Assembly (NCBI GenBank): GCA_035048495.1
Contig: CM068541.1
Coordinates: forward strand, 17,367,929 to 17,431,928
Origin: Euptelea pleiosperma
Lineage: Eukaryota; Streptophyta; Magnoliopsida; Ranunculales; Eupteleaceae
Direction of reading: 5' to 3'
DNA: 64,000 nucleotides
The number at the start of each line of letters is the position of its first letter. Position 1 is the stretch's first letter. The notes beneath the pieces are model-generated. The model saw only the letters and a list, made by a program, of their open reading frames with translations. It did not search any database and was not told the DNA's origin. The position numbers were made by a program, and so were the translations under genes. Below, piece by piece: positions 34,629 through 46,440 of this stretch.

Positions 34629-35114
34629 ATGGAGAAAGGAGTAAGTCAAGCATCACTCAAAATATGTAAAAGTGACAGGAAGCAAGTAAATAGTTTGTTG
34701 AAGGTGTTACGTCCCAAGGTTTACATCACAGACTCTTCAAGCTTTAAAAGGCTTGTTCAAGAGTTAACTGGAAATGGAAGCAAACCCATATCTTCTTCAA
34801 CCCTTCCCAACCAAGAACTGTTTGAGAAAGTCCCAGTTATTGAGATTGAAGACCATGGAGAGCCAGAAAGTAGTATCGAATTGTCTGTTGATTCACCAGA
34901 ATTTTGCATTCAGACATTGTCGCCACTTCCTGATTTTGCAGATTTACAGACTTCATGGTTGTCCACACAAACTGATGTTTCACCATATCAGGAGCTTGAT
35001 TCTTGGCCTCTAGAGATCGACCCGTTTATCTTCTATGATGGATACAGTTTTCAAAATGAGCAGGAGATTTGCATTTCTGACTACGACATGTCAGAACTAT
35101 ATAACAGCCTCTGA
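34629..35114 (+). CDS. VQ-motif protein, 161 aa
   Basis: This single-exon frame begins at 34629 and ends in TGA. Residues 39-48 read FKRLVQELTG, the FxxxVQxLTG motif that defines plant VQ proteins, preceded by RPKVYITDSSS. The rest is acidic and Ser-rich, ending SDYDMSELYNSL, with no other domain. VQ proteins are small nuclear cofactors that bind group I and IIc WRKY factors and modulate defence, growth or light responses. Most are intronless and 100-250 residues long, as here. The start is the first ATG in the frame, followed by a basic stretch (KICKSDRKQVNSLLKVLRPK) that could act as a nuclear signal. The gene stands alone between the P450 cluster and the thiolase locus. Its exact subgroup is not assigned. 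Confidence 0.88.
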   Translation: MEKGVSQASLKICKSDRKQVNSLLKVLRPKVYITDSSSFKRLVQELTGNGSKPISSSTLPNQELFEKVPVIEIEDHGEPESSIELSVDSPEFCIQTLSPLPDFADLQTSWLSTQTDVSPYQELDSWPLEIDPFIFYDGYSFQNEQEICISDYDMSELYNSL

Positions 35115-37017
35115 TTTATTATCGAAACAGAGGAAACCAAAGCTCATGGAGGATTATGCTTAAAACTAAAATTATATATTAACTTGATTCATTTTTTCAC
35201 AATTTGTAAATTTGGCTACGCCATATTATTTTGTAGAAATGACATATAGTGTACCGTTGCATGGAATTTAGAGATGAAGGGTTTATTCGGCTGGACAAGA
35301 TGGGTATGCCTTACATTAGAGCCTAGTTCTGATTTCTCTTGTATTGTGTTGCTCTTTAATTTACTTATTATTCTAGCGCTTTTATAACATCTTGAGGTCC
35401 CAACATTACCAATTAATTTGCATCTCCTTTCAATATTCATTGTCATACTTTGCCTTATCCCAGCTATTTGGGGCTGGCAACATGGATCATAGCAAGGGTT
35501 AAAATCAATGAATTTGAATTCATGTGAAGAGATTCGACATAAATCTAAGCTGCGTGCCAACCTGGCACAACCCTCCATTTGGGCTTGGGATCGGCAATAT
35601 AAGCCTAAGGCTCGACACTATGGTGGAGTTCTCCTTCCAATCTTCCTAATAATAATGATAAATGAGGAAGAAGAGGCAGTTGAAAGAGGGAAAATGACCA
35701 CTATTAAGGTCATAGGTAAGACAACTTCCAATAATAGCTTACATGGATACTGAAATTCCTATAGAGCATCACTTAACACTTGCAGTTTTCAAACTCCACC
35801 TCAATTGGTTCATGAACATATCGAACATTTCCAGCTAGCCAAGTCTTCTTGCATACAGTATGCAACATAGTTCTAAATTTAACTTTCTGCTGCTAGATCT
35901 AGGTGTCACCATTATTAAGGTTTTTTTTTTTCGGTATTAGAACAGATTAACCAATACCTGAATAACAGACAATAACCGATCCAACCTAGTATCTTTTGAA
36001 TAAGAAATGTGAAAATGTTCAAGCTCGGGAAACAGAATAGCTCTACTAGGTGAGGTGTGAAGAACATGAAAAACCAATGACAGATTCAGACAACATGGTC
36101 TGAATGAGTGCATGAACTCACTAACTACTACAAAAATATAACTTGCAATGGTCAGTTCGATGAACAATCCAATTACTGCAACTCCTATTGGTCAAGGATC
36201 TTTATTTTGGAGGCATATATGATACCTGGGTGGAGATGTTACTTGATGGGAATTGATTCCATGATTGAATAGCAGAAGTGCAACATAGTAGAAACTCAAA
36301 TATAGAGATTTTTCATATTTCAGCTTCAAGTATGAAACTGTAGGTAAACGGAAATATTATTCCCTTTTACCATCAATGAATTATGAAAGATATTTAAAGT
36401 ATTTACTTGAACCATAGTAATGCTACATGGACTCAAAAACTGCCGCTCCCCCATTCCACTCCCTGTAAGTTCATTATGTTTGAACAAACAACATCAGTTA
36501 ATGAACAAACTGAAAGCACAAATTGATACGAGTTTCTACACTCACCCGTACACATAGAAACAACTCCATATCTACAAATTTTACCACGTCGCTTCATTAG
36601 GTGCAATAGTGTTGCGACACAACGTGCTCCTGTTATATATGGATGCAGTTACAGAATGAAGGAGAAAAGAAGAATGACATAGCAATCTTGAAGTAGTTTA
36701 CTCATGATACTTGAAAATAAATGTATGTAAAGGACATTATATGCAAGTAATTTACTCAATCTTGAAGTTCTTGAAAACTTTTTTTGTTGGTCACTATACA
36801 GAGCCTCAATGTCATAAACTTTTTGACATACAAATCTTTTTTCTGTAAAATTTGTGTAGGCTTCGAATGGTGATCAACAAAAAGTTTTACAGAAGGATTG
36901 TATGTCAGAAAGTGTTGATACAGAAAAAGTTTTATGACATTTATATGCAAAAATCATTTCTAGAAAACTTATTCATGGCAACATACAGATATTCCGAACA
37001 GATGGCCCTGGCTACTT
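35115..37017. other. Intergenic, SINE-like scrap, no gene recognised
   Basis: Around 35450-35640 the sequence has 'ccttatcccagctatttggg' and 'ggctggcaacatggatc', wording widespread in plant SINE-like repeats, and 'aagcctaaggctcgac'. The rest is AT-rich with an inverted segment near 36780-36950 (parts of 'aaaactttttgttg' and its complement). No coding evidence is seen. I looked here for the missing last thiolase exon and did not find it. Confidence 0.45.
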
Positions 37018-37248
37018 TTTTCTGCACCTACAGGGATTTTCTTTCAGTGAGACACATGGTCACAAATACAAACTGACCAAATGTTGGGCCAGTCCTTGGA
37101 TTGGCCATAAACCAAAGGTTTTTCTGCACCTACTTTTTTTAGCAGTACCAACTTTTTTCTGCACCTACAGGGATTTTCTTGCAGTGACACACATGGTCAC
37201 AGATACAGACTGACCAAATGTTAGTCCTTGGATTGGCCATAAACAAAA
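37018..37248. repeat. Tandem duplication of about 130 bp
   Basis: The block 'tttctgcacctacagggatt', 'cacatggtcaca.atacaga', 'ctgaccaaatgtt' and 'ccttggattggccataaac' occurs at about 37018-37112 and again at about 37152-37248. Confidence 0.75.
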
Positions 37249-38467
37249 ATTCAGACTGTTCTGATCTTCTTTAATTGACAAGTGCAATATTGACCACTGA
37301 ATTGGCAGTTAGGTTTTTTAAAAATAAAGGAAATTGTTGGACAATTGCATTGTCGAACAGTGTGAAGTTTGTTTGGTTTGTGGCAAATCCAGTAAGTGGC
37401 CTAACAGTTGGATGGTCTAGATTGATGACGATGAATACTATTTTTGGCAGCTCCATATGATTAGGACTTATCCAAATAGTGTGAAATTTGGTTGCAGCCA
37501 ATCGAAGGTTGGACAAAAATTTGGAGAATCAGAGGAAGTTCACTTAGGTGCAGAGAAGAAGCATCGACTGTCCAGGAAACCAGACCATTTAAGAAAAACT
37601 TAACCCTATTTATCGAAGTTTCAATCAAAATCAAAGCATTTAAGAAAACCAACTGATGTGGTTTAGAGCATCAATATCTGCTCTGCTATTATACTTGTGT
37701 ACTTATCAAATTTCACCCAATAGGAAACAAGTCGAAAAATCCTAGAACCATAGAGGCTGCTTAAAAATGTTATAAGCCAAATATAAAGAACATAGATAAG
37801 TATGCATCAAAATTCTATATGATAACTTGGTGTGATGATATAGGATGACTTTAGTCTAATTAGACACCACTTCTTACTAATTAAGACCTTAGTTATGGTC
37901 TAAGACAGCCATAATCAAGGATTGAAATTTCGACTAGGTTTAGCCTAAGTCGAAACCAAAATTTCAGTAAAATTTCGGAAAAGTTACGAATAGTGAAATT
38001 AGAATCCCTGATTTATAGAAACTAAATCTTATATCTTTCTCTGTATATAATCTTCCTAAGATAGGGGAATCTTAATTTGTGCATTTATAAATTGAAATGA
38101 GGTCTTAATTATCTCTTTTCCTAAATTATTGCATATATGGTTGAAATTTTGGAATTCATTGAGTTTCGATTTTAGTATAAACCAAAGCTCAATTTTCATC
38201 CTGAAATTTGGGACGTTTCGACGTAATTTAAAATCTTGACCATAATTAACAAATATCTACATCTTGCACAATGTTTGAGGTGGTAGGTAAACTGTTTATT
38301 TAGACAATATGAGAACTTAAGTCCCTGCTGATTTCCAAGTTGATTACTTAAATTTGGGTTTTTCAATATATTTTACAAAAACTGGTACTAAAAATTTCAA
38401 CATGCATTTCAAAGCATCTTTTAATATAATTGCAACGTCTTTTTGTAATTGATCAAAGAAATCATAC
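37249..38467. other. No gene recognised; downstream of the truncated thiolase
   Basis: The stretch is AT-rich. Short open frames (37271-37516, 37461-37652) show no domain. The C-terminal thiolase exon expected on the minus strand is not found here. Confidence 0.5.
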
Positions 38468-41400
38468 CTGTGGCTCCAACAGGGTGTCCAAGAGCAATTG
38501 CCCCACCATTAACATTGACTGTCTCTGCATTCTGGCCTAGCTTATGAACACAGTGTACATATTGTGATGCAAATGCCTGGCAAAATGCACAACTTTATAC
38601 CTTAAGATATAAACTGTAAATTGAAGATGAAGAAGACATAAAGAGAAGATGTGAAAACCTTCATGTGTCCCTTAACAATTCAGAATACACTAAAATCTGA
38701 AAAGCGAAAACCTAAACACCTAGGTCTAAATTTTACATATTTTTAACCCTTTTAGCATTAATCTGATTAAGCTGAAACATATACCTATATCAAAGATCTT
38801 ACATAGAAAGGGGGTTGTTTTAACTTTTAAATTAAATTTTAAGTTAAAATTAAGTGTTCCAACATATAATATCAGCTGCTTCAAGTGTCACAACACCACC
38901 CATCACCCACCACCTCACCCCCCCCCCCTCCCCCCCACCACAACACCCTCCACTGCACACAAGTGACCTAATCCAACTTTAGATCTCTTAGTTTCCAAAA
39001 GCTAAAAAAATATATTTCTTGGAATCTAATACTCTTCTCATTTGTAGCCGCGTCATGGAACATCGTGCTTATGGATGACGTCAACAGACTTCAGTGAGTA
39101 TGTGATGTAATTTCAACATCTTGGGCAAAGGTGTGATCATATATATCTACCTGTTATTGTTAAACTAAGAAAGAAGAAAAACTACATTATCCTAATAATT
39201 AATGGACAAACTAAGTGTTCTGCATGATATATTACCTCATTTATCTCAAAAAGATCAATATCATCAAGCTTTAGTTTTGCAGCATCAACAGCAGCAGGTA
39301 TTGCAAATGCAGGACCAATGCCCATGACTGCTGGTTTAACTTCAACAACAGAAAAGCTCATGTACAGGGATAAAAATCACCATTGGAGACACAAAGAGCT
39401 TAATCATAAAACAAATGTGTACCTGAAAATTCCAAGTACTGCTCCATCACTTATTTGACTTGAATTGCCTGAATATGGTGGCAGAGGGAAATGGATAGTC
39501 AATACAGATGTAATGCACTTATGCTACTATAAATAGTGGCTTCATAATAATACATTCCACATTTAGAATCACAATGCAAAAAACCATGAAGAAATTTTAC
39601 CTGCAGTAGTAGGTCCACCACTCTTAAATGAAGGTTTAAGCTTAGCTAAGGCAGAAAGCGAGCTATCAGGCCGAATCCCTTCATCGACTGAAACAATGAG
39701 AGATTTTTCAGCTCCAATTTTGTTATCAATGACCTGCAGTATGTCCCCAACATTCTCATTTAATTCTGAAAGTCTCATGTTTGTCAATCACAACATCTAA
39801 TAAGAGAACCATAACATACAAACCTTTGTATGTACAGGGACAATCATATCATTGAATTTTCCTGCTGCAGCAGCTTCAGTGGCATTTTTATGAGATAAAA
39901 GCTAAAAAAGCAATGAAAGAGATCGTCGTGCAAAGGATCATCATGCAAAGGTCCCAGAGCCCAACGCACAAACATAATAAGGAGCATGAGAGCAATACGA
40001 GACAAAATTAGGAGAAAGGAATGGCTGGAACTTACTTCTGCTTGATCTTGATCTAGACGCGAAACTCCATACTGCTCAGCTACAAAATCAGAAGTGATAC
40101 CCATGGGAATTAAGCAATCTTTAGCATTTTGGTTGGACCTGCTTTTAACCTGCTCTAGAAAAATGTATGTTAAGGAAGGTAAGAACAGAAAATAAAAAAC
40201 TTTCAATAGGCATTTTTGTTTGAAAACTCAGAATTCACTGAAATTACACACTTAAAGTCATTGAGAACCACTTTTATGGCATAAAAATTAGTCAATCCCT
40301 GAGAAGAAATGCACTTCATTGAATGAACAAGTCCTACCTGAGGATTGAAATCATATTTATGAACCCCACGATCAAGGGACAGAGATTCAAATCCTGCTCC
40401 TATGCCTACAAATTTAAAAACAAAAACCCATAAACCATAGAAATCTCAAAATAACATCATAATTATGTTTCAATAACTCCACTAGATTCAAATTCACTGA
40501 CCGATGTCATAAAAACCGGATTTTATTGCAGCAGCCACATCAGCTACTGCTTGAAGCCCAGAAGCACATTGCCGGATCACTGTCTTGATTGGCACAGTAT
40601 CTGCAGGAAGGGTCAGGAATAAAGATCTAAAGATATGCTTTTGTTTTTCTGTAATTATAGTTTTTGGTAGATAAGATGGATTGAAGCTGCAACTCATGGT
40701 TTCAGTCCGGAACATAAACCAGGTGAGCTATAGGAAAAGCCCAATGCATAGTTGAGCTATAAAGTTAGTATTCACTGATGACTTCCAGGAAACAATCCTA
40801 TCTGAGAATATATATGACCTGGAAAACCAGCATAGAAGGCTGCCATACGGCACTCCACTCCTCGGCTGAAGCCTGGAGCAAGCACATTCCCGATGACTAT
40901 GTCACCGACATCATGTGGCCTGGTGCCAGTTTTCTCCAATACAACATTGAATGAAACAGAACCATAAACAGGTCTCCCCAACTACATGGGATTATTGTAA
41001 AATAAGTAGTTCAGTTAAATGAGGTATAACCCTATTAGCTTTAACTTAACATTCCCTTTAAAGCTAATGGGAAGAGATCTTCCATTCCGCGGCTCAATGA
41101 AGTGAATGGGGAAAGATTAGTGCAGAATATAAACAAAATCTTCAAGTACTCCGATTATGGTCTTTTTTGTTTCATGTTACATGAAATAAAACATTTGTGC
41201 TTGTACTGGATAAAATGAGTGGCATGTCATGATAACGTGGAACTTTAGAGTTCAGACCATGAAAACCAGAGCAGCCAGCAGGTAAAGGAAACCCAAGAAC
41301 ACGCCGTGAAATTCTACAATGAACTGCACTATGGGGAGGAGCTTTGTTGGGTTATATAGATCCATTTACCATGATTCACCATGTTTAGCAGCCATTAATG

Positions 41401-42168
41401 GTCGAAAGTGATTTGCCTATTGTCATTCTTGTTGAATTGGGAGTCACTCTCCCTCTGTGTTAGTTTTGTATATATAGAGATGTTGTCCTTGAAGACATTT
41501 TGTGTTTGTTTAATTTATATGTTATCTTTTAACTGATCAAAATAGAAAGAAAGAGAGAAACAAAGACACCCATCAAGGAAATCGAAAACTAAGAGAACTG
41601 AGGCTCTCTATTAAAGAGTTCTAAGTCTAATTCAGAATGGCACAACAGAAACATCTGAGGCAGTTGTTGTAATTAGTGGCAATACAACACCAAGGAAATA
41701 AAAGTGTTCATAAGTTGTTACCTTCAAGACATGTTGAATCAAATCCTCAGCTGGGATGTCCTTGAAAGACCCTCTGTTGGCTTTGCAGATTGGAGTCCTG
41801 CAAGCTCTGCTAAAATGATTATGAAACTAATATTTAAAAGATGCCAATCCATTTTTGTTTCTTTCCAAAGAAGAAATATTATGCAGTTTACTATAAATAT
41901 TACATACAACAAGTGTTCATTAATTGAAATTCGGAAAAACTCACGCAACAATCACGACGTCATCTGATTGATTTATAGATGGAAGGGTAGTGCCAGAACA
42001 AGAGGAAGCCTAGAGAGAGAGAGAGATTAGTTCATTGAAGGCAGTAACATATCAAGCAAGAGATTTAATGAAGAATAAAACCTGGAAATTTGGATTTGAT
42101 GAGGGAGAAATCTCTGGGGTTATCAAATGTCTAAGAAGCACTTCTTGTCTGAATTTGGCATTCTCCAT
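38468..42168 (-). pseudogene. KAT: Peroxisomal 3-ketoacyl-CoA thiolase, 3'-truncated, 12 exons seen
   Basis: Exons (minus): 42082-42168, 41945-42009, 41722-41809, 40819-40981, 40502-40600, 40338-40405, 40036-40149, 39824-39901, 39601-39733, 39423-39468, 39236-39356 and 38468-38576. All have GT-AG borders, and phases agree over 390 codons. The N-terminus contains RQEVLLRHL, a textbook PTS2 signal, so the enzyme family acts in peroxisomal beta-oxidation, cleaving 3-ketoacyl-CoA to acetyl-CoA. The nucleophile is Cys146 in RQCASGLQ. NEAFASQ and GHPVGATG (His385) are present. Missing is the last exon with the second catalytic Cys (CxG motif), which I could not find down to 35.1 kb. In addition SDGA joins VLGIF directly, 17 residues shorter than the family, and exon 4 opens with about 12 extra residues (LGRPVYGSVSFN). 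It is probably a pseudogene or truncated paralogue, though the splice sites are all kept. Confidence 0.82.
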
Positions 42169-42446
42169 GTTGTTTTAATCTCCTTCTTCTTCTCAGCAAT
42201 GGTCTCTGTACAGACTACAGAGTATTTAGACTTTTGTAAGGACTTAACAAACGGTTAAAACGGCCGATTCTGATATAGAAAAGACGAATGAGTGGTGTTA
42301 AAGCTTCAATACCGTGCTCATAAAAAAATAGCTTCAATGCTGCGCTCAAAACAAAAAGGAAATAAAAAATAGCTTCAATACTTTAACGGAAAATTTTAAA
42401 AACGAAAATATATTTAAATGTATTTACAAAAACAACAAAAAAAAAT
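42169..42446. other. 5' flank of the thiolase locus
   Basis: 'gtttctccttcttcttctcagc' precedes the ATG on the gene side, followed upstream by A-rich sequence. No distinct promoter element is convincing. Confidence 0.4.
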
Positions 42447-42955
42447 AACTAAACGCCTTTTGAAAGGGCGTTTCTCCTTGACAACCTTAAATGCTCACAT
42501 TAAAGACAAATGTTCTTTTAAAGACGCCCTTTAAAAGGGCATTTTCCCATAAACCTGTCAAAATATTGAGCCACGTGGCAGACTCTTAGTGGACCCTAAC
42601 CATATGGATGTTTGGCCAATCACTACAATAAACATGATTAGTGGTTTACAAGTGTTGGATTGAAGTTATTTTCATTGGTTAATTTTAACCATAGGAATTT
42701 GAGAATTATTTGAGTGCAAAGATCCAAAGGTTGTAAATTACTAATCAGGCTGATTTTTGGTTTGTAGGTTCACCGAGGGACACGCCAAACATCCATACAG
42801 TCAGTGCATGTCCACTAAGAAAATGCCACGTGGCTCAATATTTGACAGAAGTTTTACTCGTCTATGGGCTAATGCCCTTTTAAAGGGCGTCTGTCAGGTA
42901 CTGACCCTCATTAATTTTTGTCAAGGAGAAACGCCCTTTCAAAGGGCGTTTAGTT
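42447..42955. mobile_element. Foldback element whose ends are themselves palindromes, with an inner insert
   Basis: The outer ends read 'taactaaacgccttttgaaa', 'gggcgtttctccttgaca' and, inverted, 'tgtcaaggagaaacgccctt', 'tcaaagggcgtttagtta'. Each arm contains the small palindrome AAACGCCCTTTGAAAGGGCGTTT or a variant, and 'gccctttaaaagggc' occurs again inside (42524 and 42880 regions). A member of the G-box foldback family (42556-42860) lies within it. Noncoding. Confidence 0.75.
42556..42860. mobile_element. G-box foldback element nested inside another foldback element
   Basis: The left end 'ctgtcaaaatattgagccac' is mirrored by the right 'gtggctcaatatttgacag'. The inner 'cacgtggca' boxes and the 'aatcaggctgatttttggtt' segment belong to the dispersed family. 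Both termini carry CACGTG. Confidence 0.75.
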
Positions 42956-43187
42956 ACTTTTTTTGAAAATGTCAGAAAGTTTTTTTTTGTTTTTGTAAAT
43001 AATTTAAATTTTTTTTCTTTTAAGAAGTTTTTTGATACTTTAATTAGAATGAATGGCGAAAGGTAGCCTGTGATGCCAATGCAGACTTGATGTGTTTCCA
43101 GCCATGTATGTGACCAATCCGGACCCTCTATATATCTATTGGAAATGATCTGGTTTAGCGGGCAACACTGTCGTCCACCCACCATAC

Positions 43188-43339
43188 TAGAAAAGTTTTT
43201 AAGCAGCGAAGCAGTTGCCAATCAAATGGCGCCACAATCTACTGATGCATAGAAATGCTTTTGAACAGCGGATTGTGGCGCCATTTGATTGCCCACTGCT
43301 TGGTTGCTTCAAAAATCCACTACTTCAAAAATTTTCTCC
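43188..43339. mobile_element. MITE 1 of a pair, 152 bp
   Basis: The left part 'agttgccaatcaaatggcgccacaatc' is mirrored by 'gattgtggcgccatttgattgcccactgct'. The flanks are the 9-bp CCACCATAC (43179-43187 and 43340-43348). Nine-bp targets and near-palindromic structure fit Mutator-like MITEs; the superfamily is an inference. Confidence 0.75.
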
Positions 43340-43348
43340 CCACCATAC

Positions 43349-43542
43349 CGATAAATTTTTTGTTTGAAGCGACGGGATTTTAGAAGCAACGATCGTGCAA
43401 CAATAATCGCACGCCACATATACCCATGGTTACTTTTTAAAAAGTTTTTTAAACCCAAATCCTAAACCTCAGGTATATGTGGCGTGGGATCATTGGGCGC
43501 ATGATTGCTACTTCTAAAATCCCGTCGCTTCAAAAACTTTCT
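43349..43542. mobile_element. MITE 2 of a pair, 194 bp
   Basis: The left 'tttgaagcgacgggatttta' is mirrored by 'taaaatcccgtcgcttcaaa', with an inner 'cgcacgccacatatacc' inversion. It is flanked by the same CCACCATAC (43340-43348 and 43543-43551). It shares end style with MITE 1 but has a different interior. Confidence 0.78.
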
Positions 43543-43696
43543 CCACCATACCATACCATGATTAGTCCACTTTTGGTCACTTGCTTTAGTGACCCATATC
43601 TCACTCACTAAAGCAAATGACCAAGTTTATTTGTTGTCTTTTGGCATTCCACAACAATGTGAGACAAAAACCTAGCTCTTTTTGTTATTGGTTTAG

Positions 43697-46440
43697 TGAT
43701 ATATTCACTCAAAAGTGATTATTTTAAGATATTATTCTTTTAGTGTTATCGCACTCTCGTACGTAAAATTTCATTTTTATCAATTTTTCTACGTAAGAGT
43801 TTCTTCTATTGTCTAGAATACAATTTTTTTGTCAAAATGGTATATTCGCACGATTTCATATGCATTTATTTAACCTACATGCGAAATTATTTTGTAGAAG
43901 TCTCATTACCCGATTTTTCTATCGTAGGAAACTCCGATCGGACGATTCTCAAGACTTGCGGGCCCACGATAGATCATAGAAGCCTATTATCAAAGCTTAA
44001 AGAGCCAGCAGGCTATGACAAGAAGATATGGGTCAAGTACATGCCAGACTAGAGGATCGTAGAGCCTAATCAAGAACTAAGAGAGCGGAAGAGCCGAAGA
44101 CCAAGAGAATGACCAAAGTGTTTAAAGCACAAGAAATGACATGAAATGATGGCTTGCTCTATTGTTAAAGTTTAGAGAAAAATATGTTGAAGACCAAGGT
44201 TCAAGACCCTCCACCAGCTCTTTTCTCTTTATTTTGTATTATTTTCTCTCTTCTCTCTCTAAACCCTAGCTACACTCTACCCCACGGCCGACCATGGCCG
44301 ATCACCTCCATCCATCTCTACCGTCGATCATCTTTCAATCATCCATCTGATCATCCATCCAACCATCCGATCGATCATCCGTTCATCTCCTAATCACACG
44401 ATCACCATCCGATCCCTCTAATCACCGCCCAATCATTCATCTTCCCATCCACTCAACTGTTCAATCACCTGAACACGACCACCCTCGCAAATCTCAACCA
44501 CATGATCACACATATCTACCATTAATCCCACCATGGCAGTCCACATCACCATCACTCCATCTAACAGTTATAACATCTCAACACTCTAACCATAATCCTC
44601 TCATCCCTCCATCTAATCCTCAACCGTTGGATTTAGCTAGATCCAACGGTTCCACACAAAGATAACCCAAAACATAAAAGAAAAATAAATAAAAAAAGAA
44701 AGAAACATAATTAATAAATAAAAACAGAAGAAAAAATTAAATAAAAAAAAGAAAGAAAACAAAACAAAACAAAAAAATAATATAAAGGAAATGAATGGGT
44801 ACCCAGGGCCTCATGGCCATTTTACCCTTTTTCCCTCAAAAAGAAAAGGTCATCCCTTAATTCAACGGCTGCCATAGCCTTTATCCCTTCCCCCTTGACT
44901 AATTCCCCCTCTCTTATCTCTTTTATAACCTCACCCCACTAACCCTAGGTATATAACCTAGCTAACCCCCTATCTCTCATCTCCTTCACTCACACGTTAC
45001 TGACCCCATCTCCCTCACACAACACTCTCCCACCTCTATCTCATTCTCTCTTGAGGAGGAGCTCCTCCCATGTCTGCTCGCTCTCTTGGGTCACAAGGTT
45101 TGCTGGAGGTTACAAACCTACAACTCCGGCAAACCACGCTCCTCCCCAAACCACATCACTCCTGCCACCATCCTTTTACTCCATTGCTAGGACATCACCA
45201 CCATTGGCCGAGTTGCAGCCCCCTTGCAACACCCAAGAGCTCCTCTGCCCCATCTCCTCCACTTACAAAATGCCAGCCAGCACCACTACCACCTCACAGG
45301 GTCCTCCTTAGCGCTGCCGATGTGCAAGTTAGCAACGTTGATCCACTTGCAACTCTCAACCACCACCGTCATCTTAATGTGCTACTTCCACCTCCCTCCA
45401 CACGAACCACTAGTTCCTCTCCTCCAAAGCACCACGCTCCCCCACTTGACTGGTCTGTTCTATCACGCAGGTCAACACCCTCTTCCTCTCTCCTCAACGG
45501 TTTCTTCACGTTCATGGCCTACTGCTACCACCACGATGGAGCACTTCAATTCCCTTCTCTCCAATGCCTCCTCTCAAGCATCCACCATGGAACCACCTTC
45601 TCCACCTCTCGAGCTCCACAACACTTCTCCCTGCAAGCACAGTGCTGCTCTTCCTTGAGCATTTCCACATGAAGCTACCACCCCCATCCTCTTCTCTTTA
45701 AGCCACTCCACATCTTGGCCTGTTACTCCTTGCTACCCTTGATCACAACTACCTCTTGGCCTCTTCTTTTGGCCGAACTCTTGGACAACCAGCAACATTG
45801 CTCTCCATGCTCTCTTCTCACTCCACCATTCTCATGGCCGAACTGCATTGGCCAACTTGGCCGATCTCCTATCCTCCTCGGTATAAGTCACTCAAGGTAG
45901 CCCTCTCTTTGACTTTCCCGCACTTTCTCTCTTTCTCTCTCTAACTGTCTCTCTCTTTCTATATTTTTCTCTCTCTAGAATATTATTTCTCTCTATCATC
46001 TCTGACTCTAGGATGATTTTCTTCTCTCGAGTTTTTCTCTATCTCTCCTCATTTTGTCTCTCTTCAATCGCTCCATTGTTTCAGACAATCTCGTTCTTGA
46101 TCGGCAACATCTAACTCCGAAACAATGGCTTGATCTCTAACTTTCTCTCCCTACCATTTCTTTATCTAAACCCCTTCTATTTACATGCTTTTTACTGCTT
46201 TATAGAATAAAATTTGCAACTTTATTTACTTCGTTCTTGTAACCACTCTTTGATTAATGAAATTTCAGTTTGATTAATTAGTGTTCTCAGATCTCTTGAA
46301 AATGATGTTTTAAACCAACTCGCCCTTCTCATCTTTCCACCATTCTAGATTGTATATTATTTGTCAGTTCTTAATTCTTTATTTGCATTAACTCACACCG
46401 AGTGCGGATTGACATCCGACCCAAATTACTATGCAAGTCT
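43697..46440 (+). repeat. Long CT-rich repeat, copy 1
   Basis: The copy begins TGATATATTCACTCAAAAGTG and continues with 'ctacgtaaaa', 'ttttctacgtaagag', 'tatcaaagcttaaagagcc' and a tRNA-like segment at 44148-44213, then a long CT/CA-rich stretch with 'ggtatataacc' (a possible TATA box near 44949). It ends near 'gagtgcggattgacatccgac'. Homologous copies are at 57676 (+), 61958 (-) and 62083 (+). The TG start suggests an LTR, but no body is seen, so superfamily is open. Long Pro/Ser/His-rich open frames here are low-complexity and not called as genes. Confidence 0.6.

Noticed and set aside
35115..38467. Missing final exon of the thiolase
   Set aside because: I scanned the minus strand for the conserved C-terminal segment (EMKRRGKDCRFG / SMCIGSG type) and found nothing comparable, so no exon is called.
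45051..45672. Overlapping 144-200 residue open frames rich in His, Pro, Ser and Leu
   Set aside because: They lie in CT/CA-rich repeat copy 1, run in two frames at once, and have no domain. Long open frames are expected from the base composition.
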